Positions 14,406 through 22,691 of a stretch of DNA of 64,000 nt are shown here, one piece after another. This DNA comes from Helicobacter macacae MIT 99-5501 (lineage in GTDB: Bacteria > Campylobacterota > Campylobacteria > Campylobacterales > Helicobacteraceae). The stretch covers positions 1 through 64,000 of the forward strand of contig NZ_KI669456.1 in assembly GCF_000507845.1 (NCBI RefSeq), given 5' to 3'. Position 1 is the stretch's first letter. Every line of letters begins with the position of its first letter. Under the pieces are notes generated by a model, which saw only the letters and a list, made by a program, of their open reading frames with translations, was not told the DNA's origin and did not search any database. The position numbers and the translations under genes are program-made.

Positions 14406-14972
14406 TCATCGTCTACCAAAGCTAAATGTGTAGCGAAGACTCGTAACAGATGGGTAGTATGAGGAGACGCCTTGTTCTACAATAGGGTTATATTGCACTC
14501 TTTGGACTATCTCTATCCCGTGATGTTTGGCGATATTTACGCGCAAGCCTATATTTAGAGCCACATTGACGATGTTGTGTTTCCTATACCAAAATCCCCC
14601 ACCGTTCCACATATCTACCCCAGCTCCCACACCGACAAATGCACCAAAATCAATATTTTCATTAGAGATAAAATTCCCTAGAAAATCCATATTTGCACCA
14701 TAATGAACCACTCTGGGTGCTTCTACTTTGGGTGCTTTTACATAATAAAGATCTACATTGCTTACATCTAGATAATATCGCAAACCAACGCGCTCGCTAA
14801 AAAACTGCTTATAACCAACCAAAATTCCCCACATATCTCCAACATACTCACCCTTCGCACCAGCGACAGATACACCGACTTCTATTCCTCCAAATACCGA
14901 GCTTTCTTCTGCTAGCACATTTTGGGCTAGGGTTAGGCTTATTATTATGACCATTTTTTGGACTAGTTTCAT
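14406..14972 (-). CDS. small Helicobacter outer membrane beta-barrel protein (OMP1)
   Basis: A 188-aa predicted outer membrane protein. It has a signal peptide ending near VLAEES, then FGGIEVGVSV, a mature barrel with alternating hydrophobic strands, and a C-terminal strand SLRYTFSF followed by GRR. It shares the F-GxExG opening and the HYGANxDxLGNF block with the genes at 15504 and 19939, so the three are paralogues. The start is the ATG at 14972 because AAGGAG lies 6-7 nt upstream; a GTG 18 nt further upstream would lie before that site. An 11-nt G tract lies about 140 nt upstream. Function is unknown; adhesin or porin roles are only possibilities. Confidence 0.8.
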   Translation of the reverse strand: MKLVQKMVIIISLTLAQNVLAEESSVFGGIEVGVSVAGAKGEYVGDMWGILVGYKQFFSERVGLRYYLDVSNVDLYYVKAPKVEAPRVVHYGANMDFLGNFISNENIDFGAFVGVGAGVDMWNGGGFWYRKHNIVNVALNIGLRVNIAKHHGIEIVQRVQYNPIVEQGVSSYYPSVTSLRYTFSFGRR

Positions 14973-15503
14973 TACACTCTCCTTATTCACAGATTTGTCT
15001 TTTTGGATTTATTTTGTGATTTCACAAGACATATTCCAACAAAATTGGATTGTGTGGTAAAAGTTGCGAAAACTCAAGCAAAATCCAAAATGCGCACTGC
15101 ATATTGTGCCACCCCCCCCCCCTTAATATATCCTTAAAGCCCATTAAGTTTTTTGCAAAAAAGCACAAATTTTTAAAAATTCGTTTTTGCGATATAAGAA
15201 CTAAAAGAATCATAAAAATTAGCGAGACTTAAGTAGAAGCAAGATTTTTGATAGAGATAGTATGGGGGATAAAAGATTGGAGCAGGGTTTGATTTTGTTT
15301 AAAACAAAATCAAACAAAATAAAAAAGCAATGCAAAACATAAAATCCGCGATAAGCACATTTCAAATATATTTTGGATAGATTTAGGATTACGAGATGTC
15401 TATATGTGCAAAAAAGAGGAGAGAAATCAAGTAGGCAAGTATTCAAAAAGTAAAACCAAAAAAGCTACTTAACCCCCTCCAAAAACTAATGTAAGCCACC
15501 ACA
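14973..15503. other. intergenic region between two OMP genes
   Basis: There is no supported gene in these 530 nt. It carries the homopolymer at 15112-15122. A small inverted repeat GATTTTGTTT/AAACAAAATC is at about 15291-15312, downstream of OMP2. The open frame crossing the tract has no signal peptide or family resemblance. Confidence 0.5.
15112..15122 (-). repeat. G11 tract in the leader or promoter of OMP1
   Basis: Eleven Cs on the plus strand are G11 in the direction of OMP1. TATATT (15130-15125, minus strand) lies two bases upstream of the tract and could be a -10 box, so transcription would start in or near the G-run and leave a leader of about 140 nt. Length variation would change promoter or mRNA properties rather than the reading frame. 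Confidence 0.6.
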
Positions 15504-16341
15504 CTAGAAGCTATAAGTATAGCGCAGAAGTATGCTATAAGGATTATATATGGTTGTATTGGCTTCTATCTGCTTGTTTAGATAAGCTATTTCCTTGCCC
15601 GCATTATTTTGCTTTTTTTGATACTCATCGTAGTATTCATAAAACGCCCTACTTCCCAAAAAAGACACCCTAAAGGCAATCTCCACTCCGTGTGCTTTTT
15701 GCAAAGTCCCTCTCAACCCCACATTTAGTGCCATATCAAAGCTTGTTATATTGCGCTTTAGCCCTAGTAGTGATATGTCATTGGCAAGGTTTGTTTCATA
15801 GAAATCCCTTAGCTTATCCAAATCTTTGCCAAGCCAAGTATTAGCCCCGATGCCAAGCCCTACAAACCCACCAAAGCTAGAATCCCTCACCACGACAAAA
15901 TTCCCTAGCAAATCCACATTTGCGCCGTAGTTTAGCATTGTGGCATTTACTTTTTTGCTTAGCGAGCTTTGCGCGCCCTTTGCTTCAAACGCCAAGTGCG
16001 CGACATTGATATTTGCATAAGCCCTTAGCCCAAAATAGTGCGTTACAAATAGCTTATACCCCGCGACAAAACCATAATCCACGCCGCCATCACTGCTTAA
16101 GCCCTCGCTTCCCTGCCTAGCATCACTGCATACAGGGTATTCCACATCTATGCCTGTGGCTTGGCATTTGTAGTAGCTAGATTTTTCCTCCCCCCCCCCC
16201 ACTCATTCCTATTTCAGCCCCTACAAACGCACCGCTTCTTTCAGCAGCCACATTACTAGCCACGCTAACCAATGCAAACAAACCCACAAACGGCTTGAAA
16301 GCAAAAAACTTCACACCTAAAAATTCTACAAACTTTTTCAT
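15504..16341 (-). CDS. outer membrane beta-barrel protein (OMP2), phase-off at an 11-G tract
   Basis: The start ATG at 16341 (preceded by AAAGGAGTAAAG) opens a signal peptide (MKKFVEFLGVKFF...SNVAA) and GAFVGAEIGMS, then a G11 run at 16200-16190. With 11 Gs this frame reaches TAG a few codons later. The rest of the barrel (232 codons, from 16202 to 15504, ending LLRYTYSF) lies in another frame. The interval is 838 nt, so G10 or G13 would join them; with G10 the product is 278 aa. The mature part shares NYGANVDLLGNFVV with OMP1. It follows recA on the same strand. Function unknown; a contingency surface protein is the natural reading. Confidence 0.85.
16190..16200 (-). repeat. G11 phase-variation tract in OMP2
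   Basis: Eleven Cs on the plus strand (11 Gs in the coding sense), immediately after the signal peptide and first beta strand of OMP2. The current length leaves the gene out of frame. Confidence 0.9.
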
Positions 16342-16499
16342 CTTTACTCCTTTTGTTTATTTGGTTTGTGTTTTACGCACACATTCACACGCATTCTCGC
16401 TATTTAGCGCGACTTTCGCGCAAGTATTCTCACGCAAATTCCCTGCAACACTCTTGCACTAGATTTGCACGATTTTCGCCCTTTTGTCCCACTTTTGCA

Positions 16500-17534
16500 C
16501 TATTCTTGTGGCTCATCAGGCAGAGGCATTATCTCCTCACTTGTGCCGATTTGCTCTTTGATTTTGCCTACTATTTCGCTAGCTAGGGCTTTGTTTTCTT
16601 TTAGCGCGGCTTTGGCGTTTTCTCTACCTTGCCCTAGCTTTTGGTCTTTGTAGCTTAGCCACGCACCACTTTTGTCGATGATGTCTAGCTTGATTCCGTA
16701 GTCGATTATCTCGCCTTCCCTGCTTATCCCCTCGCCAAACATAATATCAAACTCCGCTTCTCTAAATGGTGGCGCGACTTTGTTTTTTACCACTTTTGCT
16801 TTTGCTCGATTGCCTATGTGCTGCTCATTTTGCTTTAGGCTTGCGATTCTGCGTATGTCGATTCTCACACTAGCATAAAATTTTAGCGCGTTCCCACCCG
16901 TAGTCGTTTCTGGGCTACCATATCCCATAGTGCCGATTTTCATACGAATCTGGTTGATAAATATGAGCGTGGTATTCATCTTGTGCAAAGCACCTGTGAT
17001 TTTGCGTAGCGCGTGGCTCATAAGCCGTGCTTGTAGCCCTACGTGCTGGTCGCCCATATCGCCATCGATTTCGGCTTTTGGCGTGAGGGCTGCCACCGAG
17101 TCGATGACTACCAAATCCACCGCTCCACTCCTAGTCAAAGTTTCTAGGATTTCAAGTGCCTGCTCGCCATTATCTGGCTGGGATACAAGCAGATTTTCTG
17201 TATCCACACCAAGTCGCTTGGCATAATACACATCTAAAGCGTGCTCCGCGTCAATAAACGCTGCGATTCCACCATTTCGCTGACACTCTGCTACGACTTG
17301 TAGTGATAGAGTGGTTTTCCCGCTTGATTCTGGTCCATAGATTTCTACGATTCTACCCTTTGGAATCCCCCCAATCCCTAGTGCCATATCTAGCCCCAAA
17401 GAGCCTGTGGAAATAGAATCAATTTTTTCTACTTGCTTATCGCCAAGCCTCACAAGTGCGCCTTTGCCAAACGCCTTGTCAATCTGCTTTAGTGCTAGCT
17501 CAATAGCTTTTTGTTTATGTTCATCTTGTGCCAT
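16500..17534 (-). CDS. recA: RecA recombinase
   Basis: A 344-aa RecA: ATP-dependent filament formation on single-stranded DNA, strand exchange and LexA-type co-protease activity (LexA itself is absent from H. pylori). The Walker A motif is GPESSGKTT, Walker B is [10 protein letters not shown], loop 2 lies around [11 protein letters not shown], and the start [20 protein letters not shown] is typical. Length is close to normal for Helicobacter. The ATG at 17534 has AAAAGGACAT upstream. In H. pylori recA sits next to eno; here the eno block is 13 kb away, so the order has changed. thrC lies upstream on the same strand. Confidence 0.98.
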   Translation of the reverse strand: MAQDEHKQKAIELALKQIDKAFGKGALVRLGDKQVEKIDSISTGSLGLDMALGIGGIPKGRIVEIYGPESSGKTTLSLQVVAECQRNGGIAAFIDAEHALDVYYAKRLGVDTENLLVSQPDNGEQALEILETLTRSGAVDLVVIDSVAALTPKAEIDGDMGDQHVGLQARLMSHALRKITGALHKMNTTLIFINQIRMKIGTMGYGSPETTTGGNALKFYASVRIDIRRIASLKQNEQHIGNRAKAKVVKNKVAPPFREAEFDIMFGEGISREGEIIDYGIKLDIIDKSGAWLSYKDQKLGQGRENAKAALKENKALASEIVGKIKEQIGTSEEIMPLPDEPQE

Positions 17535-17687
17535 TTATGTCCTTTTAATTGAAATAAGCCGTGATTATACTCAAAATCCATTTAAGATTTGCTTTAGCGT
17601 GTAATGATTTGCTTCTAGGCTAAATCCTCTTATTTTAGTATTTGCTAGATGCCTTGCCAAAATCACAATAACCTAAATCCAAATAGT

Positions 17688-19238
17688 CTAAAGCCAAGAT
17701 AAAATCGCCTCTTTGACTTTACTTGGCTCAAGCACTTCTTTATGCACGATAGGCTTATCAAATAGACTTAATATTTCCTCCCCCACCTCCGCGCCTTTTT
17801 CTCGCATCTTTACGATAGCTTCAAAATCGCTTAAAGCACCACTACTATCTGCGCTAGATTCTATCCCCCTTAGCACACTAGGGGCAAACTTACTCCACTG
17901 CGCTGTGGAGCATATAAGTGCCTTTGTATCCGCTCCTTTTTTTGCGCAAAGCTCTAGATACGCTCCATAGCCTAGTGCGGTGTGCGTATCTAGGATATAG
18001 CCCTGCTTGTATGCCTTGCCTACTAGCTCCAAAGTGTCGCTATCATTTCCATAGTAGCAGTCAAAATACCTTTGTAGCTCCTCTAGCTCGCTTTTTTCTA
18101 GGGCATATTTGTTTGTGGATTCTAGGCTTTGCATAAGCTCATTTGTCCGCTTCGCGCCAAATAGCGCGAAAAGCACGCGCTCGACATTGGAGCTTTTTAG
18201 TATATCCATAGCAGGCGACACACTTTTGTGTAGCTTTTTGCTAGAAATGTCATACACCCCGCTTGTGATAATCTCGCTTAAGATATTGTTTGCATTGCTT
18301 GCGATGATGATTTGTCGCAAGTCTAGCCCCGCGCATTTAGCAAAAAATGCCCCCAAAGCATTGCCAAAGTTTCCACTTGGGATAATGCAGTATATCTCCT
18401 CTCCAAAGGCTATCTTCCCACTCTCTACCAAGCAGAAATATCCCCAAATATGATAGATGATTTGGAATGCTATGCGTCCGAAATTTACCGAGTTTGCCGC
18501 AGATAGCGCATAAGATTTCGCTTCTAGAGCGCAGAGAAACTCCTCATCATTTAGTAGCCCTTTTAGTAGGCTTTGCGCGGTGTCAAAGTCCCCATTTATC
18601 CCTAGCACTTTTAGGTTGCTTGCATTTTGGGTTTGCATTTGCAGGGCTTGGACTTGGCTAGTGCCACCGCTTGGGTAGAGGCAGATGACTTTTATGTTTG
18701 GCTTATCTGCAAAGCTGTGAAGTGTAGCAGGTCCTGTATCTCCGCTAGTGGCGGTAAGTATGAGGTAGTTTTGTGCTGTGTTTTTGGTGCGTTGTGTGTC
18801 TTTGGCTAGATTTTGCTCTCTTTGTATCAGCTCGCTAAATATCACACCAAATGGGCACAACGCCATATCTTTAAAAGCTCTTGTCGGTCCGTGATATAGC
18901 TCCAAAAAATGCGCATTTCCCACGCTTGAGATAGGTGCAGGATTGCTAGGATTATCAAAGCTATCATAGCTTTGAAGCGCGGTTTGTAAAATCCTAGAAT
19001 CTAGCTCTAGCCCAAAGTGTTTAAAGACTTCTTTGCATAGCGTGGCATATCTATGCGGAATCGGCGTGGATTTTAGCAAGCAAAAAAGACTATCAAAGTC
19101 AATGCTAGGGATTTGGCTAATGCTCCAAAGCCCTTTGTTTGGGGCATTGGGAGAGAGTATCGCGCTAGAGAAATCCACACTTTTTATGGAATCATTCTGC
19201 TGTGTTGGGACTTCGCGCGTAGAGACAAACGATTGCAT
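17688..19238 (-). CDS. thrC: threonine synthase
   Basis: A 516-aa PLP-dependent enzyme converting O-phosphohomoserine to threonine. The PLP lysine lies in YHGPTRAFKDMAL; the phosphate-binding region ATSGDTGPATLHSF and the later IPSGNFGNALGAFFAK are typical of the longer class of threonine synthases. It starts MQSFVSTR, with AAAGGATACAA upstream. It is transcribed towards recA with a 153-nt gap. Sequence outside the core carries Ser/Ala-rich expansions. Confidence 0.95.
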   Translation of the reverse strand: MQSFVSTREVPTQQNDSIKSVDFSSAILSPNAPNKGLWSISQIPSIDFDSLFCLLKSTPIPHRYATLCKEVFKHFGLELDSRILQTALQSYDSFDNPSNPAPISSVGNAHFLELYHGPTRAFKDMALCPFGVIFSELIQREQNLAKDTQRTKNTAQNYLILTATSGDTGPATLHSFADKPNIKVICLYPSGGTSQVQALQMQTQNASNLKVLGINGDFDTAQSLLKGLLNDEEFLCALEAKSYALSAANSVNFGRIAFQIIYHIWGYFCLVESGKIAFGEEIYCIIPSGNFGNALGAFFAKCAGLDLRQIIIASNANNILSEIITSGVYDISSKKLHKSVSPAMDILKSSNVERVLFALFGAKRTNELMQSLESTNKYALEKSELEELQRYFDCYYGNDSDTLELVGKAYKQGYILDTHTALGYGAYLELCAKKGADTKALICSTAQWSKFAPSVLRGIESSADSSGALSDFEAIVKMREKGAEVGEEILSLFDKPIVHKEVLEPSKVKEAILSWL

Positions 19239-19519
19239 TTGTATCCTTTGTGTGTAGATAGAGATTTTGAGGTGCTATTGTAGCGTATTTTGGTTTGTGT
19301 TTTTGCTTGGTAGCAAAGCAAAATTACCCAAAATTGTTAGAGTTTATCCGCGCAAACTTGCTTATAAATTTGCCTAGTAAATTTTAGCTTGCAATCCCTT
19401 TTGCCCAAAACTCCACTTGCGCAAAAACTTACCCACAAAACCTATTAGCATTAGTTTATTTAGTATATAGTGAAATCTTATCTATCCAAAATCTTAATTT
19501 ATCAGCGAAAAGGACAAAA

Positions 19520-19735
19520 ATGGATTTTAACTACAAGCTAGTAATGTTTGGTTTCCCCGCACTTTGTGAGGACATAGAGGAAGTGAAACTACGAATGAAG
19601 CAGATTCCACTAGAGAGGGCAAAAGCAGAGACGCTAGAGCAGTGCTACCTCATAGAGCTAAAAACAGCCAAGCACTACAAAATCCTCTGTGATGAAAAGG
19701 GATACTTTATCGATAAAGGCGATGGCAAGCAGTGA
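19520..19735 (+). CDS. hypothetical small protein (71 aa)
   Basis: I do not recognise this protein. It is short and soluble-looking, MDFNYKLVMFG..., with a charged helix (EEVKLRMKQIPLERAKAETLEQ) and a C-terminal KILCDEKGYFIDKGDG. It has a good ribosome binding site (GAAAAGGACAAAA) and a clean ATG, and it sits alone between thrC and the convergent OMP3, which supports it being real. No function can be proposed. Confidence 0.6.
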   Translation: MDFNYKLVMFGFPALCEDIEEVKLRMKQIPLERAKAETLEQCYLIELKTAKHYKILCDEKGYFIDKGDGKQ

Positions 19736-19938
19736 TAAGTAATGATAAGCGCGAAATATGACTCGCCACATTTTGCTTAAAAAGGCACAGAATATAAGAG
19801 CAAAAAGAGGATAAAGAAAGCAAAAGAGGGCAAAACAAAAAAGAGAAAAAAGCATAGCAAAAAGCAAAATCCTAATAAAACCCTAGCGATTCCACAGAGA
19901 CTTTGCTATGCAAAGGCTTCCCCCTCCGTGAAAATCTA

Positions 19939-20703
19939 CTAGAATGTATAAGAATACCCTAGCGTTATGATGAGATTTCGCTCTTCATATTTGGTGGTAG
20001 TCCCAGTCGCCGCGTCTGTGGTGGTAAGCGTAGTGGCAATGGTGGGGATTCTGAAGTTTAGGCTTGCGTTGTGATGCTTGCCCATATAGACTTCTAGCCC
20101 GATATTTACAGGTAGCACAAATCCACTTGCGACTTTTCTATCTGTCGTGGTTGTAGTGGATGCTTCTGTGGTTATTGTATGTGAGTTTGTCGCGCTATAT
20201 CCCGCACCTAGTCCCGCATAAGCACCTAGCCCCACGCCATTTAAGTCAAAAAACTTAAATGTAGCTTCGACATTCCCTGCTACTTGATGATATGAAGCAA
20301 GCAGGGAGGAATCGGTTGTGGTATTAGTTTCTGTCATAGTGTCGGTGCTATATTCAAATCCATAATGATAGTTTGCATAACCTCTTATACCCACCCATTT
20401 GTTGAAAAAGTGCGTATAGCCAAGCTTCACACCGACATTTCCAATAGGAAATACGCTACTTTCTGTTGTGGTTGTGTTGGTAGCATTGGTTTCTGTGGCA
20501 GTTTCTTTTGTGAAGCTAGCTTGTCCTCCAACCTCTGCGCCTAAGAAAAATCCGCTTATATCCCCGCTTTTGCCACTTTTGGTAGGGGGGGGGGTGGCTG
20601 CACTAGCCGTAGCTAGGCTAAGTGCCATAAATGTCGCAGTTCCCAAAGCCAAGTTTGTAGCTCTTTTTGTAGCTATCAAGTTTTGTCCAAAATCAATATT
20701 CAT
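19939..20703 (-). CDS. outer membrane beta-barrel protein (OMP3) with in-frame C10 tract
   Basis: A 254-aa outer membrane protein with a signal peptide (TFMALSLATASA), then TPPP encoded by a C10 run (20594-20585), then GFFLGAEVGG and a barrel ending LIITLGYSYTF, the aromatic C-terminus used by the BAM machinery. Thr-rich loops (ETNATNTTTTESS, TETNTTTDSS) are likely surface exposed. It is a paralogue of OMP1 and OMP2. The tract is in frame here, so the gene is on; loss or gain of one C would truncate the protein just after the signal peptide. Two tandem 11-bp repeats and a stem-loop lie upstream. Confidence 0.85.
   Translation of the reverse strand: MNIDFGQNLIATKRATNLALGTATFMALSLATASAATPPPTKSGKSGDISGFFLGAEVGGQASFTKETATETNATNTTTTESSVFPIGNVGVKLGYTHFFNKWVGIRGYANYHYGFEYSTDTMTETNTTTDSSLLASYHQVAGNVEATFKFFDLNGVGLGAYAGLGAGYSATNSHTITTEASTTTTTDRKVASGFVLPVNIGLEVYMGKHHNASLNFRIPTIATTLTTTDAATGTTTKYEERNLIITLGYSYTF
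20585..20594 (-). repeat. C10 phase-variation tract in OMP3 (on)
   Basis: Ten Gs on the plus strand (ten Cs in the coding sense) encode the Pro-Pro-Pro just after the predicted signal peptide cleavage site. The present length keeps the gene in frame. Confidence 0.85.
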
Positions 20704-20763
20704 CGTTTCTCCTTTTGATGATTTTGTGTAGCGATTTTTGTTTCATAGATTTTACAAACACTA

Positions 20764-20804
20764 CCTAGTTTTTAAGCTAGTTTTAAAAATCTTAAAAAAC
20801 TAGG
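20764..20804. promoter_or_regulatory. stem-loop upstream of OMP3
   Basis: CCTAGTTTTTAAG (20764-20776) pairs with CTTAAAAAACTAGG (20791-20804) with one bulged base. It lies 60-100 nt upstream of the OMP3 ATG, in its probable leader or promoter. Confidence 0.5.
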
Positions 20805-20818
20805 AGTTGATTTTCTAT

Positions 20819-20840
20819 CAATAAAGTTACAATAAAGTTA
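20819..20840. repeat. tandem 11-bp repeat in the divergent OMP3/vWA promoter region
   Basis: CAATAAAGTTA occurs twice back to back (20819-20829 and 20830-20840). Two 11-bp half-sites one helical turn apart are typical of OmpR-family response regulator sites. The regulator is not identified. Confidence 0.55.
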
Positions 20841-21075
20841 ATATGATAAAAAATATCAACAAACACGATGTGTATTCTCTCAATTCGCGATGTTTCTTAG
20901 AAATGCTTTCTAAGCCCTGAAGCCACGCAAAGCTGTAAAGCCCTTATAATACTACTCATCAAATTTTACTCTTAAATAGTGTTTAAGCCTTTGGTTTCAT
21001 CTCCTTAATCTAGCGATTTGTTGTGTCAATTTGTGCTACAATGCAGGCAAAATGGCATTCTTTAAGGAGGCGAAA

Positions 21076-22323
21076 ATGAAGCGATATGGGCAAGCTAAGC
21101 TAGGGAAACTAAGTGCGCTAGTGAGAGTGGGCATAGTCTCGCTGATATGCGCTAGCTTCACACTACTTTACGCGCAGGACACAGGCGGTGTAAAGAGTGC
21201 AAATGGTGCAGAGAGTGCAGGTGGTGCAGGTAGTGTAAGTGGTGTGGGGAGTGTAGAAAATATCGATGATGAAGCAATCGATGAAGCATATATAAATAAA
21301 GAGCTACACACGCTTATTTATGGCGTAGATTGCAGTGGTGGAGCGCAGATTACCCCACGAAGCACCTCACCCAAAAGCACGATAAACGCAAGCAACCAAA
21401 GCACCATAGATAGCACAAAATACACAGACGCTAAAACTAGCACTATCTCCTTTAATGGCAGTGTGCTTTATGGCGGAATCTTTGATAACACTTCTAATGC
21501 AAATCTCTACTTAAGCGCGGATAGACGCATATCTTACACGCTTACAAGTGGCACTTTGGATAATGGCACGCTAGAAATCAAGGCAATTTGTGAGAAACAG
21601 AGCTTTAAGATTAGCAACTTTCGTAATGGCGATTTTAATATCTATCTTAGCAAAAATCCCACAAAAGAAGTTGCAATCGCGCTTAATGTCAATGCTTCAA
21701 TGAAAGGCTACATAGAAGCGTTTAAGCAAATCGCTCCCTTTGTAGCAAAGCATATTTTGGGCGATAGGGAGAAGCAGTTTGCGAAGATTTCGCTTGTGAT
21801 TTTCTCAAATAGAGGCACGGAGAATTTGGGCACTTTTTATGATGCGCAAGAGTTTGCAAACACGGCAAATAGCGTGCAAGCTATCAAGTCTACTGTCGTG
21901 CTTACAAACGCTGCAATAATCCGCTCCATAAAAAACTTTACCAAAGATAATGGACTAAAAAAGGAAGTCTATCTCATCGTAGCAGGAAGCCCAGATGATA
22001 CACGCAACACTCAAACAATGCTAAATCTAACCAAAAGCATTAACGCAAGCATTGTCAAAAACTCGCCACAAAACTCAGATAATCTAGTCAAAATCCACGC
22101 TTTTGCACTAAGTCCGAATCTAGAATTTCTAAAAAATATCGCCAAAATCACAGGTGGCACTTACAATGAAGCAAACAATAGCTATGACTTCAAAAAACAG
22201 ATTTTAACCCTTAGCAATGGTGGCAAGCCATTTGATATGCGCAAGCTAGATAACCAAATCCGCCCAAGCAAGACAAACAAAATCTATGACCCTGATAATC
22301 CACAAGATAAGCCAAACAAATAA
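21076..22323 (+). CDS. secreted protein with degenerate von Willebrand A-like domain
   Basis: A 415-aa protein with a signal peptide (to LLYAQDTG), a Gly/Ala/Ser-rich linker, then from about residue 190 a domain that reads like a vWA fold: AIALNVNASMKGYIEA, ISLVIFSNRG, VYLIVAGSPDD and HAFALSPNLEFLKNIAKITGGTYNE. The metal-site motif DxSxS is replaced by NxNAS, so the MIDAS looks degenerate. I chose the ATG at 21076 because TTAAGGAGGCGAAA directly precedes it. Assignment to the vWA superfamily is inference from strand and motif order; no specific function is evident. A hairpin follows the gene. Confidence 0.65.
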   Translation: MKRYGQAKLGKLSALVRVGIVSLICASFTLLYAQDTGGVKSANGAESAGGAGSVSGVGSVENIDDEAIDEAYINKELHTLIYGVDCSGGAQITPRSTSPKSTINASNQSTIDSTKYTDAKTSTISFNGSVLYGGIFDNTSNANLYLSADRRISYTLTSGTLDNGTLEIKAICEKQSFKISNFRNGDFNIYLSKNPTKEVAIALNVNASMKGYIEAFKQIAPFVAKHILGDREKQFAKISLVIFSNRGTENLGTFYDAQEFANTANSVQAIKSTVVLTNAAIIRSIKNFTKDNGLKKEVYLIVAGSPDDTRNTQTMLNLTKSINASIVKNSPQNSDNLVKIHAFALSPNLEFLKNIAKITGGTYNEANNSYDFKKQILTLSNGGKPFDMRKLDNQIRPSKTNKIYDPDNPQDKPNK

Positions 22324-22395
22324 AATTAACAAAAACAGCACAAAAGCAAGCCAAAAAGTGGGAGCTTAATGAGTGCGAAATGAGTAGGGATATAA

Positions 22396-22442
22396 GCGCA
22401 AAAAATGAGTGGAAATGAGCGCGGAAAATGAGTGGAAAATGA
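22396..22442 (+). repeat. two imperfect tandem copies of a 23-24 bp unit
   Basis: A unit of the form GCGC-(A)AAAATGAGTGGAAATGA occurs at 22396-22418 and 22419-22442, in a non-coding stretch where ATGAGTGG/ATGAGC words recur. No function is evident. Confidence 0.5.
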
Positions 22443-22495
22443 GCAAAGATGATTAAAGATTTTGCAAATGAAAATAAGCAAAGCATTTACAAAGT

Positions 22496-22539
22496 GGATT
22501 TTGCTACAAATCTTTAGTAGAGATTTTGTAGCAAAATCC
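22496..22539 (+). terminator. 15-bp hairpin downstream of the vWA-like gene
   Basis: GGATTTTGCTACAAA (22496-22510) and TTTGTAGCAAAATCC (22525-22539) form a perfect stem. No T-run follows, so terminator function is probable but not certain. Confidence 0.5.
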
Positions 22540-22691
22540 TAGCATAAGGGGGATTTGTGTCTTTTAGTGTTTGTTTTTAGAGATTTTGTATAATGCTACA
22601 AAAACTTGCAAAAAGCCTATGAAGCAGTGGCGATGAAAAACTAGCAAGGAATACGACAAAGCACATAGCTACAAATTTGGGAGAAATGGCG

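Noticed and set aside
15022..15213. 63-codon minus-strand open frame crossing the G11 tract upstream of OMP1
   Set aside because: No signal peptide, barrel strand or family match; the tract is better seen as leader or promoter DNA.
18109..18453. 114-codon open frame antisense to thrC
   Set aside because: It is fully inside thrC on the opposite strand, with no ribosome site; it is a shadow frame.
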